This document shows, one piece after another, positions 30,581-42,239 of a DNA stretch of 64,000 nucleotides. Where the stretch lies: the NCBI GenBank assembly GCA_001797315.1, contig MGPC01000031.1, positions 62,001 through 126,000 on the forward strand, given 5' to 3'. A program made the translations under genes and the position numbers. This DNA comes from Curvibacter sp. GWA2_64_110 (GTDB lineage Bacteria; Pseudomonadota; Gammaproteobacteria; Burkholderiales; Burkholderiaceae_C). The notes beneath the pieces are model-generated. The model did not search any database. It had not been told where the DNA came from and saw only the letters and a program-made list of their open reading frames with translations. Each line of letters opens with the position of its first letter. Position 1 is the first letter of the stretch.

Positions 30581-30602
30581 CGGCCAGCCTTCGGGCTGGC
30601 CG
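30581..30602. terminator. strong hairpin near the left island end
   Basis: The perfect 9-bp stem CGGCCAGCC / GGCTGGCCG with tetraloop TTCG (30590-30593) is followed by ATTTCATTT on the plus strand. It may end leftward transcription from the PIN gene before it enters dnaG. Confidence 0.7.
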
Positions 30603-30918
30603 ATTTCATTTGGGCTCTGCCAAAATCCAGCAATTCATCCCAGTGGGAACCAAGCGGCTGTCCTGATCGAACCCCAAGCAGCCAGCTCGTTCGCACTGCG
30701 CTGGCAGAAGTCGGCTTCAGGCTGGTTGCGGTCACCTTGGTCTGCAACCCCAATGCCTCTTGTCCGCCGGGAACCCGACACTCAGCGTTCGCCCGGATGC
30801 CGACGCCCGCGCGGTCTGCCGGTTTCGCCGATGCGTGGCGCCGCCAAGTGAACCAATGATTGACGTGCAGGGGCGAGCACGAAGCTGCGTGGAACCGCTC
30901 CGTCGACATAGGTCCCTC
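30603..30918. other. gap between island-end hairpin and the PIN gene
   Basis: This 316-bp stretch has open frames on both strands but none with a ribosome binding site or a recognisable family. It looks like non-coding or decayed island sequence; I see no repeat or RNA gene in it. Confidence 0.4.
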
Positions 30919-31959
30919 CTACGTGTCGAGCATGTCCCACTCATCGCCAAGCATCCAACGGATCGCCGAAAGTTTGCCGTTGATCATGCCCCACTCGAAG
31001 TCAGACCACGGGCCGAGGTTCTCGATGCCGTACTGCTTCTCGCACTGACGCTGCGCGCGCAGTGACACTTCCCAAACGCTGTCGATCACCATCTCTGAGT
31101 GTCGTCCGGGGCCCTCGGCCGCCTTGTCCCAATCCGCTCTGGTCACTATCTTGAGCTTGCCGTCTTCGATGCTCTCGCGCATGACCATCTTGCGGTTGTA
31201 CCAAACCTGATGGAACAGAACGTCCTCAGCTTTGAGCAGCTCGTGCAGGCCGCGCGGTTCTTCCTCCCACGACTGCTCCCACACCAGTTCGCTGACCATC
31301 GACGGTTCAACGCGCCGAAGCAACTCAGCGAGGTTGATGAAGTACAGCGACTTCACGCGACTGAACGCATTGGCGATGTCTGCGTGCGGGAACCGAGCGT
31401 TTTGCGCGCCGAAGTCCGACTTGTTGTGCGTCACGAACGCGAGCCGCTCACCCGGTGGTGCGGCCTTCACGAGGTCGACATACATCTCGTACAGGATCGC
31501 GTCTGCCATCCCGTTCTTGTTCTCGTGCTGACAAGGCGCTTTGCGGTGCAAGGCCCGGTCTGCCGCCCTCACCTTGGCAGCGGCTGAAGGTTGCAAGTGC
31601 TTCGCTTCGGTCAGAAGCTTCTCAAGCCTATCCAGCACGCCTTCGACCTGCCCGCCGACGATGGGTACCTTGTGGTTCGCATCGTCGAGCTGCTTGAGCA
31701 GGGAGTTCTTGCGGCGTGTGTCACCGGGCAAACGTGTCAGCGCTTCGCGAACTTGCTGAAAATGCCCCTTTAGGCTTCTAGCCGCGGTCTGAGCGACTCG
31801 ACTACGGTTCCGCTTGAACTCGTTGAACACAAGCTCTGGGACCACGAGTCGCAACATGTTCCTGCGGACCATATTCTCCAACACGAGCACAAGCGGACGC
31901 AGCTTCCGATCCTGCGCAAGGTCGAGCCACACACACGTGTCAAGAAGAACATTGAACAT
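30919..31959 (-). CDS. PIN-domain protein (putative ribonuclease)
   Basis: This 346-aa protein has an N-terminal PIN fold. The expected acidic residues are visible: Asp7 in NVLLDTCVWLD, Glu47 in PELVFNEFKR, Asp153 in KNGMADAILYE and Asp182 in FVTHNKSDFG. PIN domains with this set are usually Mg-dependent RNases. The C-terminal half (from about residue 195) has no family I recognise. Its ATG overlaps the stop of the membrane-protein gene by one base (TGATG), so both are made together. There is no small antitoxin gene of the VapB kind, and the protein is over twice as long as VapC. Confidence 0.85.
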   Translation of the reverse strand: MFNVLLDTCVWLDLAQDRKLRPLVLVLENMVRRNMLRLVVPELVFNEFKRNRSRVAQTAARSLKGHFQQVREALTRLPGDTRRKNSLLKQLDDANHKVPIVGGQVEGVLDRLEKLLTEAKHLQPSAAAKVRAADRALHRKAPCQHENKNGMADAILYEMYVDLVKAAPPGERLAFVTHNKSDFGAQNARFPHADIANAFSRVKSLYFINLAELLRRVEPSMVSELVWEQSWEEEPRGLHELLKAEDVLFHQVWYNRKMVMRESIEDGKLKIVTRADWDKAAEGPGRHSEMVIDSVWEVSLRAQRQCEKQYGIENLGPWSDFEWGMINGKLSAIRWMLGDEWDMLDT

Positions 31960-32525
31960 CAGCCCGCCCCATCCTCGAATACCTTTTCACTCATCTTGGC
32001 AACGACTAGCTTCACGTCCTTCGCCTTCACGCGGAGATCGGTAAACACCGTGTACTCGTCGTTCATCTCTAGGCGATCAGCACCGCCTTCGAACGTTCCC
32101 TGGCCCGACATCGTCGTCTCGATGGTCTCATCCAGGGTGCTTGGTGGGCGCTTGCCGATGATCGGCACGGTCATGCCGAAGTACGTGGCTACGTAGTCGA
32201 GCACGCCGTTCGGCGTCTTATCCGTGCCCATCCGCTCAGCGGCGGCTGCCCACAACGTATTATTCTTGCGGCCACCCTCGTACGCGATTCTTGCCGCGTC
32301 GCGCAAGGACAGCTTGCCGCCAAGACGCAGCGCCAACCACGCGTGCCACTTTGACGTAAGGCCGCCGGGCACGTTCGCCGTCTCGATCACACTATACAAG
32401 AGCAGGCCAGCGCCAATGACGAAGCACGTATTTGCAGCCCACTGCGCCTGAAACCCGCTAATCTGCAGCCCTGATCCGAGGAGGAACAGGAGTGCGGTCC
32501 ACATGTTCTGGTTCGTCAGGGTCAT
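31959..32525 (-). CDS. small membrane protein paired with the PIN protein
   Basis: This 188-aa protein of no recognised family has two hydrophobic helices near the N-terminus (MWTALLFLLGSGLQISGF, ANTCFVIGAGLLLYSVIE) and then a soluble part of about 130 residues with an Ala/Arg-rich helix (KLSLRDAARIAYEGG). The start at ATG 32525 (MTLTNQNMW) has AGGAGG four bases upstream, which decides it over a slightly longer one. It is translationally coupled to the PIN gene, which suggests a membrane sensor or anchor for the nuclease. That role is inference. Confidence 0.7.
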   Translation of the reverse strand: MTLTNQNMWTALLFLLGSGLQISGFQAQWAANTCFVIGAGLLLYSVIETANVPGGLTSKWHAWLALRLGGKLSLRDAARIAYEGGRKNNTLWAAAAERMGTDKTPNGVLDYVATYFGMTVPIIGKRPPSTLDETIETTMSGQGTFEGGADRLEMNDEYTVFTDLRVKAKDVKLVVAKMSEKVFEDGAG

Positions 32526-33122
32526 CCCGCCTCCTAATCCCAAAAAGAGAAGTCCCGTTGCGCACGGCTTCTATGCAGTTTATCGCCGCACGAGCTAGAT
32601 ACTGGAATAAGTGAACGGAACGGTATAGCAAGCTGAAAAAAAGGGATGGCTATCGCAAGAACCGACAACCGCTGCAATTGTTTAAGGGGAGCAAGTTTTA
32701 CCAATGTGGAAATCGATTGATTCGGTTGAAGGACACGCCAATGTGCGCATGTAAGCACATTCCTAATTGGTGCTCTTGCATCACGAATAATTTGCACGGT
32801 GCTTAGGAAAACGGTCGATTTGTGCTTTTTCTGGCCGTCGCGTAACCGAATGGCCGCTAGGTGACCGACATCGTGCGTTCATTGCGGATCGCCGAGTGGC
32901 GGCATCCGCTGCACAGCCGCCCCCCACTTCTTTATTGTCTGGTTAAGGCTGGTTACTGCCGGTCAAATTTGGCAATCCAATGACTGCTCACGCTGATACC
33001 GGACATTGCCCAGTTTTTTGAATTCGATGTCTACCGTACCACCCCGATCGTTACGTGATGGTCAGGCATTGTCCGAAGCAGCCACGATAATCGTAGTGGC
33101 GATGGTCTCGCCATTCAGCAGA
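32526..33122. other. 597-bp gap between the caspase-helicase and the membrane/PIN genes
   Basis: No supported gene. By eye it is richer in A+T than its surroundings, notably around 32570-32720. It probably carries the promoter of the membrane/PIN pair. Small open frames on both strands lack ribosome sites and family matches. The part 32820-33060 contains short repeated GACCG/ATGAC-type words and may be remnant mobile DNA. Confidence 0.4.
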
Positions 33123-36100
33123 TCAACCTTGGTTTCCTCCCTGCTCATGCAGCGCGTCGCCGGCTATGGTGTCCTTTGGTCGCAACAACGCGGCTGCGCC
33201 CAACCCCACACACTGGCGCAACCGATCGTCGTCCAAGTTGTTCAGGTCCTTAGCATTGCGGACGCCAGCAGACAGCAGTGCTAAGTATTGGCCGCGCGTC
33301 AGCCGCACCGAAAACTTAGTGAGGGGCAGCGCGCCGGACGGCAAGCCGAATTCGAGCCGCTGAAGAATTTCGTCCAGACCTTGAAGAAAATCTGGTTGAT
33401 CGGGGAAAAGCGTTGCCAATATCTGATGCGCTGAACGCAGATGAAAGCGAGTCGCGTCGGCAATGCCGATGATGTTGCCGTAGCCGATGGCACCGCCGAA
33501 GGGCGTCGTGGAGTAACGCTTCTCCAAATCATCGACGGGCGTTCCCTCAATCCAATCATGCAGCAGCGCGGCACGCTTACATCGTGCCCAAAACTCGATC
33601 TGGTCACGACAGTACCGCTGCAGCATTTGAGGCATCTGCTGCCCGAAGCGCTGTGCCACCTCGCCAGCGCGCACACTTTCAGACTGTCCCTTCTTCATGA
33701 CCGGCGTATAGATGGCATCCAGTTCATCCAACACCTGGATCATCGCGAGGATGTGGCCGGGCGGTGTCTGCGCGACGTTCAGGCGCCCCATCAATTCGAC
33801 CAAGCGCAAGCTGGACTCGAATGACAGGGATGAGGCGCCACAGGCGCGCCCAAGGAGTGTCAGGTGAATGAGATCGCCTTCGCGCTCGGCAAGCCCTGCC
33901 TGCAACAGGCGATCAACCAGAGCAGTCACGTCCCGCTCTACCATCGCGACCCATTGTGGATTCGCACGCGATGCCGAGTAACCTCCGAAAGTGTTGACTA
34001 GCAGTCCCGGGATCTCGTCAGCACGGACGCCGCGCACCTGACTTAGCAGACGTAGCGTCCATGTCGGTAATTCACGTTGCTGGAAGGAGGACCTTACGTC
34101 TTCAGGGACACCCAGCACATAGCGCTGGAAGAGCTGCGCGCGTTCCATTGGCGTGTCCGCTAGGATTATCGCCTTGCCGGTCTCATTGAAGCCGAGTCGC
34201 CCAGCGCGACCCGCCATGTTCTTGTACTCGGCCACCGTGAACTGTCGACCGTCCTCGCCGACGAATTCATTTTCGGCGAGCACCACCGTCGAGGCCGGCG
34301 TGTTGATGCCGGCGGCCAAGGTCGTGGTGGCGACCAGGGCATGGATGCCGCCCGTGGGGCTGCGATACCCTCGCTCGACCGCCTCGCGCTCCGCCCTCAG
34401 CAAATTGGTGTTGTGGAATGCTGTGCCACTGGCCAGGCATTCCCGTAAGTCCTGCGATGCGCCGGTCAGGTCTTGGGTGGGGAGTGCATCCAGGATGGCG
34501 CTGGCCGGCGGTAGGCCAAGTTCCTTGGCGAGGTACTTCGCGCACCCCTGGGCCGGACCACGCATGTTGCGGAACACCAGTAGCTTCTCGCCCTGACCCA
34601 CCAGTTGCTGCGCTAGAGGCACAATCACGTCCTGCGAACTGAGTTTGTCACGACGCTGCACGATGCGGTGCGAAGGCAGTAAAGCCTCGGTCTTCGTGGT
34701 CCCGTCGGTATCGATGTATTGGAATGTTCCTAGCCGGTCGAGAACGCCTTCGATCAACGGCACGGGTCTCTCGCGTGACAAAAGCAGCGAAACACCGAGC
34801 CAGCGATCAAAGCTATTCAGGTTGCCAATGACTGCGGACAGGATCACGAGCTGCGGCTCGATGCCTCGGTGCCGGGCCCGCAAGAGCAGTGAGAAAATCA
34901 GCTCGACCGTGATGCCGCGGTGCGGGTCCGTGATGAACTGCCCTTCGTCTAGCACAACTAGGCCGAGCTGACTCAGCAGGCGCGGCGATCCCAGCGCTAG
35001 GTTGAGGAAGGTCTCATAGGTGAAGAAGCCCAGGTCATAGCGCCCGGCCAACACTGGCCCGATTCCGTCGGTGGCATCACCGCTGCAGCGGACCACGCGC
35101 AGTCCTGCAGCCGAGTAGCGCTCAGTGAACTCCTCGAACTTCTCGTTGACTAGCGCTCGGTAGGGCAACAGGAATGCCGCCTTCTTGCCGGACGTGATCG
35201 CCTGAATCGCCGCCACCTCGCCGATCATCGTCTTGCCGGAACTCGTCGGTGCAACAACCAACAAGGAATTCCCGCTGAGCACGCCGAACTCGTTGACTGC
35301 CTTGAGTTGCAGTGCGTTGAGGCCCCGCGGAAAGTCGGTGGCCCACCTCTCGACAATCTCGGGAGGGAAGCCGTGGGCGGAAAACTCAGCGAACGACCCA
35401 GACATTTGCTGGACGGCTCTCGTGGGAAACGCCGCGGCGTAGTTATCGCCGCGCCTGAGCGTCGGAAACGTCAGACCACCCTGCACACTGCCCAAGAATA
35501 CCGGCGTTTGCGTGACGCTGATTCGCTCGGCCTCCACACGCGCCAGTCGAATGATCTCCCCGGCGATCTCAGGAAAGCTGACCGTTTCGCCTACCGTACC
35601 TGTCAAAGCCTCAATCACGGCGTGGGTGAGCAGGCCATGCCCGGTGCCTGGCTGTTCCCACGCGGATTCATTCGTCGCACAAGCGGCCAGAAGGATGCGG
35701 CCTTCTCCATAGATTCCCGTGAGTGCGAATGCGTTGCGCGGGCGTGCCACCGTCTCCAGCACGCGTGCCGGTGCCTGGCCGCTGAAACAGCAATCGAGGA
35801 TGCATAGGACAGCGCGGGCCTTGGTCGCCTTGAAGGCGTCCGCCAAGCCAGCCATCGATAAGGCCGTCCCTGCAAGGTCGCCCGCGTTCGTGTCGAACAA
35901 CACCAAGTTGCCATCTGGAGACCCGTGTCCCGCGAATGCGATAACCACCACGTCATCTGCACTCGCGGCAGCCAAGGTGCCGAGCATGGCCCCTGACACC
36001 TCCGCATGAGTGGCGGCCTCGTCCACGAGCAGGCGGCCACTCAGGCCTTCGATCGTATCTGTGAACAGTGCCCATAGGGCCGTAGCATCGCGGCGCGCTC

Positions 36101-36167
36101 CGCCCAGCTCGGGTATGGAGGCATCGAGATGCTTGTTGATGCCTACGAATATCGCCTTGATCGCCAT
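33123..36167 (-). CDS. caspase-like protease fused to a Ski2/Hel308-like SF2 helicase
   Basis: This 1014-aa protein has two enzymatic parts. Residues 1 to about 230 are a caspase/metacaspase (C14) domain: VVVIAFAGHGSPDG gives His81, and LCILDCCFSGQ gives the nucleophile Cys127 by alignment with metacaspase DSCHSG. From about 265 it is an SF2 helicase: Q motif NALQLKAV, Walker A APTSSGKT (306-313), Walker B DEGQ (407-410) instead of DEAH, SAV (444-446) instead of SAT, LVATTTLAAGINTPA and motif VI MAGRAGR (651-657). A helix-hairpin-helix-like segment near 965-1000 resembles Hel308/Ski2. It follows the XRE-like gene by 9 bp. A role in phage defence is inference. Confidence 0.88.
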   Translation of the reverse strand: MAIKAIFVGINKHLDASIPELGGARRDATALWALFTDTIEGLSGRLLVDEAATHAEVSGAMLGTLAAASADDVVVIAFAGHGSPDGNLVLFDTNAGDLAGTALSMAGLADAFKATKARAVLCILDCCFSGQAPARVLETVARPRNAFALTGIYGEGRILLAACATNESAWEQPGTGHGLLTHAVIEALTGTVGETVSFPEIAGEIIRLARVEAERISVTQTPVFLGSVQGGLTFPTLRRGDNYAAAFPTRAVQQMSGSFAEFSAHGFPPEIVERWATDFPRGLNALQLKAVNEFGVLSGNSLLVVAPTSSGKTMIGEVAAIQAITSGKKAAFLLPYRALVNEKFEEFTERYSAAGLRVVRCSGDATDGIGPVLAGRYDLGFFTYETFLNLALGSPRLLSQLGLVVLDEGQFITDPHRGITVELIFSLLLRARHRGIEPQLVILSAVIGNLNSFDRWLGVSLLLSRERPVPLIEGVLDRLGTFQYIDTDGTTKTEALLPSHRIVQRRDKLSSQDVIVPLAQQLVGQGEKLLVFRNMRGPAQGCAKYLAKELGLPPASAILDALPTQDLTGASQDLRECLASGTAFHNTNLLRAEREAVERGYRSPTGGIHALVATTTLAAGINTPASTVVLAENEFVGEDGRQFTVAEYKNMAGRAGRLGFNETGKAIILADTPMERAQLFQRYVLGVPEDVRSSFQQRELPTWTLRLLSQVRGVRADEIPGLLVNTFGGYSASRANPQWVAMVERDVTALVDRLLQAGLAEREGDLIHLTLLGRACGASSLSFESSLRLVELMGRLNVAQTPPGHILAMIQVLDELDAIYTPVMKKGQSESVRAGEVAQRFGQQMPQMLQRYCRDQIEFWARCKRAALLHDWIEGTPVDDLEKRYSTTPFGGAIGYGNIIGIADATRFHLRSAHQILATLFPDQPDFLQGLDEILQRLEFGLPSGALPLTKFSVRLTRGQYLALLSAGVRNAKDLNNLDDDRLRQCVGLGAAALLRPKDTIAGDALHEQGGNQG

Positions 36168-36176
36168 ACGCGCCCC

Positions 36177-36371
36177 CTATCCGATTCGAACTAGGAGTTG
36201 TTCAATTACGTCGCAGGCCTGCCGCTGCCGTAACGTCTTCACCTCCCGTTGCTCTGGTTCGTCGCCCTCAAGGCTTTCCGGCTTTATGTGCAATGCCTTG
36301 GCCGCTTCGCCCACGTCCAAGCCGGCACTTTCCCGCGCCCACTTGAAAACCTCAGAGTTGAATCCGGCCAT
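36177..36371 (-). CDS. small XRE-like helix-turn-helix protein
   Basis: This 64-aa protein opens MAGFNSEVFKWARESAGLDV, then GEAAKALHIKPESLEG, which resembles the N-terminal XRE helix-turn-helix of ImmA/IrrE-type regulators. The usual W-E-x-G-x-x-x-P-T segment after it is missing; the rest (KTLRQRQACDVIEQLLVRIG) is unfamiliar, so it may be shortened. The ATG at 36371 is preferred over a GTG five codons upstream because it matches the usual family start. It lies 9 bp before the caspase-helicase gene and is probably its autoregulator or inhibitor. Confidence 0.6.
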   Translation of the reverse strand: MAGFNSEVFKWARESAGLDVGEAAKALHIKPESLEGDEPEQREVKTLRQRQACDVIEQLLVRIG

Positions 36372-36386
36372 GGCCGTAATCTGCAC

Positions 36387-36725
36387 CCCTTTAGCCAGAG
36401 TTTACCTACCTACTGGGACACCACGATCTTCGGCTGCGCAAGGAACTTCATCACTGATTTCTGTGCCAGTTAGGAAGGTACTTCTAGCTGCGACTAACTA
36501 CTCTCGCTCTCTCCGGTCGATAGTGGAGTGCGATGGCAAGTCAAGGCTGGGAGCGGACGTTGAGGTTAGGTCTAGCGACTGACGGCATTTGGCTGAACCG
36601 TGAATATCACTCCACCCTAAAGCAGACGGCCAAGCCAAGTGCTGCCCCCAGTTGCGCAAAAAGACTAGCAATTAGGCGGCTGAAAGGCGCATCCTATATG
36701 CCCCTCAACTCGATGGGAGACCATC
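36387..36725. other. divergent intergenic region between the XRE-like gene and the integrase
   Basis: This 339-bp stretch must hold the promoters for the leftward caspase-helicase unit and the rightward integrase. I see no complete gene. GGGAGA seven bases before the integrase ATG is its ribosome binding site. Confidence 0.45.
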
Positions 36726-37349
36726 ATGGAATCAGCTGTAGCCATCGCGCATCGCGAGCCTTGGAACAAAGGCAAGATCGTCGGCCAGAAAGCCCCGTTC
36801 AAGCCCAAGGATATCTGGTCACTCCGTGCCCGTCTTCAGATGGAAAGGCGCATTCGAGAACTCGCACTCCTCAACCTAGGTATCGACAGCAAGCTGCGCG
36901 GTTGCGATCTGGTCGCACTCAAGGTCCGAGACATCTGCCATGGCGACCAGGTGGCAACTCGCGCTATCGTCATGCAACATAAAACCCGGCGTCCGGTTCA
37001 GTTCGAAATCACGGCTGCCTCCCGAGATGCCTTACTGACATGGATAAAGCATGCCGGATTGAAGCCGGATAACTTCCTATTTCCTAGCCGGCTTCACTAT
37101 TCGCCTCACCTCGGAACTCGACAGTACGCCCGCATTCTTGGGCATTGGGTTAACGAACTCGGACTTGAACGAGCTGACTATGGGACGCACTCGATCCGGC
37201 GGACCAAGGCGACGCTCATCTATAAACGAACCAAGAACCTTCGCGCCGTGCAGTTACTTCTCGGGCACTCCAAAATCGAGTCGACTGTACGGTACCTCGG
37301 CATAGAAGTCGATGACGCACTCGAAATCTCTGAGCAGACGGAAATCTGA
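36726..37349 (+). CDS. short tyrosine recombinase / integrase
   Basis: This 207-aa tyrosine recombinase consists of little more than the catalytic domain. The N-terminus EPWNKGKIVGQKAPFKPKDI and LNLGIDSKLRGCDLVALKVR (first catalytic Arg) are typical of a widespread short integrase family. The other residues are Lys in QHKTRRPV, HSIRR (H-x-x-R), LLGHSKIESTV (His) and the Tyr nucleophile in RYLG. It seems complete. It is the only plus-strand gene between two leftward cargo modules and may mark a separate insertion event. Confidence 0.92.
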   Translation: MESAVAIAHREPWNKGKIVGQKAPFKPKDIWSLRARLQMERRIRELALLNLGIDSKLRGCDLVALKVRDICHGDQVATRAIVMQHKTRRPVQFEITAASRDALLTWIKHAGLKPDNFLFPSRLHYSPHLGTRQYARILGHWVNELGLERADYGTHSIRRTKATLIYKRTKNLRAVQLLLGHSKIESTVRYLGIEVDDALEISEQTEI

Positions 37350-37549
37350 GAGGGCGAGACGATGTCCGCCCGGTCAGTCCGGGTGGCTATTCTGACCAAT
37401 GTCGCAAAGGACGATGGCATATGAGTCCCGCCGACTTCAATTCATGCATGGTTTTAAGTGGATATGCGGACGACTCTGAGACCGACAACTGAAATCTATC
37501 AAGCGGAATGGTCCACCGATAAATCTCAACTGCCGGAATCACTGGCGAC

Positions 37550-37927
37550 TTACGGCAGGACGAATCTGATGGTCACGGTCTTGCCGGACTGCTTCACCAG
37601 CGCCACAACCTTCGTTCCTCTGGTTACCTTGAATTCCCCGGCCGCACCTAGCCATTCACCTTGCGGCACGAGCGCCACCTCCTGCTTGTCTGCTCCGTTG
37701 AGCAAGGTCAGTGTGGCTGTCGCGTTGCTCACATCGACCTTCTTGCCGTGATCACGCAGGTAGAGGCGCAGCTTGTCTTTCTGCGCCACCAGCTCAAAGT
37801 CGATGTCGCGGGCTTCGGCGACCACGCCGCCATGCAAGGGTTTATCAGCGTGGCTGTGTGGGCCCGCAGCGTACGCTACGGTGCCCGAGAAAAGCGCAAG
37901 CGCTGTAATGGTTGCTAGTAACTTCAT
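37550..37927 (-). CDS. periplasmic His-containing protein, last gene of the metal operon
   Basis: This 125-aa protein has a signal peptide (MKLLATITALALFSGTVAYA) and mature N-terminus GPHSHADKPLHGGVV, a likely metal ligand cluster. The rest (DIDFELVAQKDKLRLYLRDHGKKVDV) is a beta-rich domain seen alone or fused near CzcB-type adaptors. ATG 37927 is preceded by AAAGGAAG. It lies 54 bp after the RND pump gene on the same strand. A metal chaperone or sensor role in the periplasm is inferred from the cluster and position. Confidence 0.75.
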   Translation of the reverse strand: MKLLATITALALFSGTVAYAAGPHSHADKPLHGGVVAEARDIDFELVAQKDKLRLYLRDHGKKVDVSNATATLTLLNGADKQEVALVPQGEWLGAAGEFKVTRGTKVVALVKQSGKTVTIRFVLP

Positions 37928-37981
37928 GGAACTTCCTTTCATTGAGGTAGGACTGCAGAGGGAAACTTGTTTAGTGCGGGT

Positions 37982-41101
<3,120 letters not shown>

Positions 41102-41117
41102 GATGTGGGGCTCCCGC

Positions 41118-42239
41118 TCAACGTATCTGGTTGATCAGGGCCGCGGCCTGGGTGGCCACCCGGTCGCCAGCCTGCAGGCCGGAGGTGATGGCCACGGAGG
41201 CGCCATCCAGGGGTTCTACCGTGACCACGCGAGGCTCAAACTGCTCCGGTGCTTTCTTGACCCAGACCACGGACTGATTGGCTGGGTTTTTCATGAGGGA
41301 TGCCGCCGGGACACGCAGACCACTCACCCGTGTCGCGGTCTGGACGTAGACCTTCACGGGCTGGCCCACGGCCAAGCTGGAAAGCGCGGCGCCTTCGCCC
41401 CGGAACAGCATGGGCAAGGCCTGCTCGCGCAAGCTGCGGGCCGCGCCGACAAAGTTCAGGCGTATCGATTGCGTCCCGACGGCCACGCTGGCGCCCGCCA
41501 CATTGCGGGCCACCTCGGCGTCGTAGGCCAGGGCCTCGATGCGCAGACGTACGGGGTTGATGACCTCAAAGACCAGTTCACGGGCGTCCACGACCTGGCC
41601 CGCGACCACATGGCTGGAGGCGATCACGCCGGACACCGGGGCCACCAGAGCGTCGCGATTGCTAAGGCCTGCGCCCACGGCGGTCACACGCTCACCCAGG
41701 CTGCTGACTTCACTCTCAGCGGCTTCCAGTTCCTTGCGCGGCACGGTGTCTGCAAGTTCTTGCAGGCGAGCCAGGCGCTTTTCTGCAAGGCTTTTGGCCC
41801 CGCGCAGCTCAGCCAGCTGGGCGGACTGATTGGAGCGCTCGATCTGTCCCGACGACGGAAGCACATAGGCCAGCACCTGACCTTTACGCACGCTCTGGCC
41901 GATATTCGGCAGGCCTTGCGGGCCAGGCTCGATACGGCCCGCCACCATGGCCTGGACCTTGCCGCCGGCATTGGGATCCATCACCACCTTGCCAGCCAAC
42001 TCGATCGAGCGGGGCAGCTCGGCGAGGCTGACGGTGGTGGTGCGCACGTTCAACTGCCGCTGGGCGGGCTTGGGCAGGAAGACGCTGCCATCCGGCAGAC
42101 GTTTGGGGCCATTGCCACTGACGGCGGCGGGAGCATCGCCATGGTCATGTCCTTCGCCGGCCCATATCGTTGTGGGGCTGCCGGCGAGCAAGGCCAGGGT
42201 GGTGAACGCGGAAATGATATTCAGGTAACGGTTTTTCAT
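41118..42239 (-). CDS. czcB: RND efflux periplasmic adaptor, CzcB/CusB type
   Basis: This 373-aa membrane-fusion protein links the inner-membrane pump to the outer-membrane channel. A signal peptide is followed by GEGHDHGDAPAA, a His-rich metal-binding start. A lipoyl/barrel-sandwich region (VQAMVAGRIEPGPQGLPNIG, VSGVIASSHVVAGQVV) flanks a coiled-coil hairpin (residues about 130-175). The ATG at 42239 overlaps the stop of the preceding gene (ATGA). The order C - small protein - B - A fits one complex. Confidence 0.92.
   Translation of the reverse strand: MKNRYLNIISAFTTLALLAGSPTTIWAGEGHDHGDAPAAVSGNGPKRLPDGSVFLPKPAQRQLNVRTTTVSLAELPRSIELAGKVVMDPNAGGKVQAMVAGRIEPGPQGLPNIGQSVRKGQVLAYVLPSSGQIERSNQSAQLAELRGAKSLAEKRLARLQELADTVPRKELEAAESEVSSLGERVTAVGAGLSNRDALVAPVSGVIASSHVVAGQVVDARELVFEVINPVRLRIEALAYDAEVARNVAGASVAVGTQSIRLNFVGAARSLREQALPMLFRGEGAALSSLAVGQPVKVYVQTATRVSGLRVPAASLMKNPANQSVVWVKKAPEQFEPRVVTVEPLDGASVAITSGLQAGDRVATQAAALINQIR

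Noticed and set aside
30472-30909. 145-codon frame between the island end and the PIN gene
   Set aside because: It crosses the terminal repeat and the strong hairpin and has no recognisable domain.
30919-32525. Classical VapBC toxin-antitoxin pair
   Set aside because: The PIN protein is far longer than VapC, and its partner is a membrane protein rather than a small DNA-binding antitoxin.
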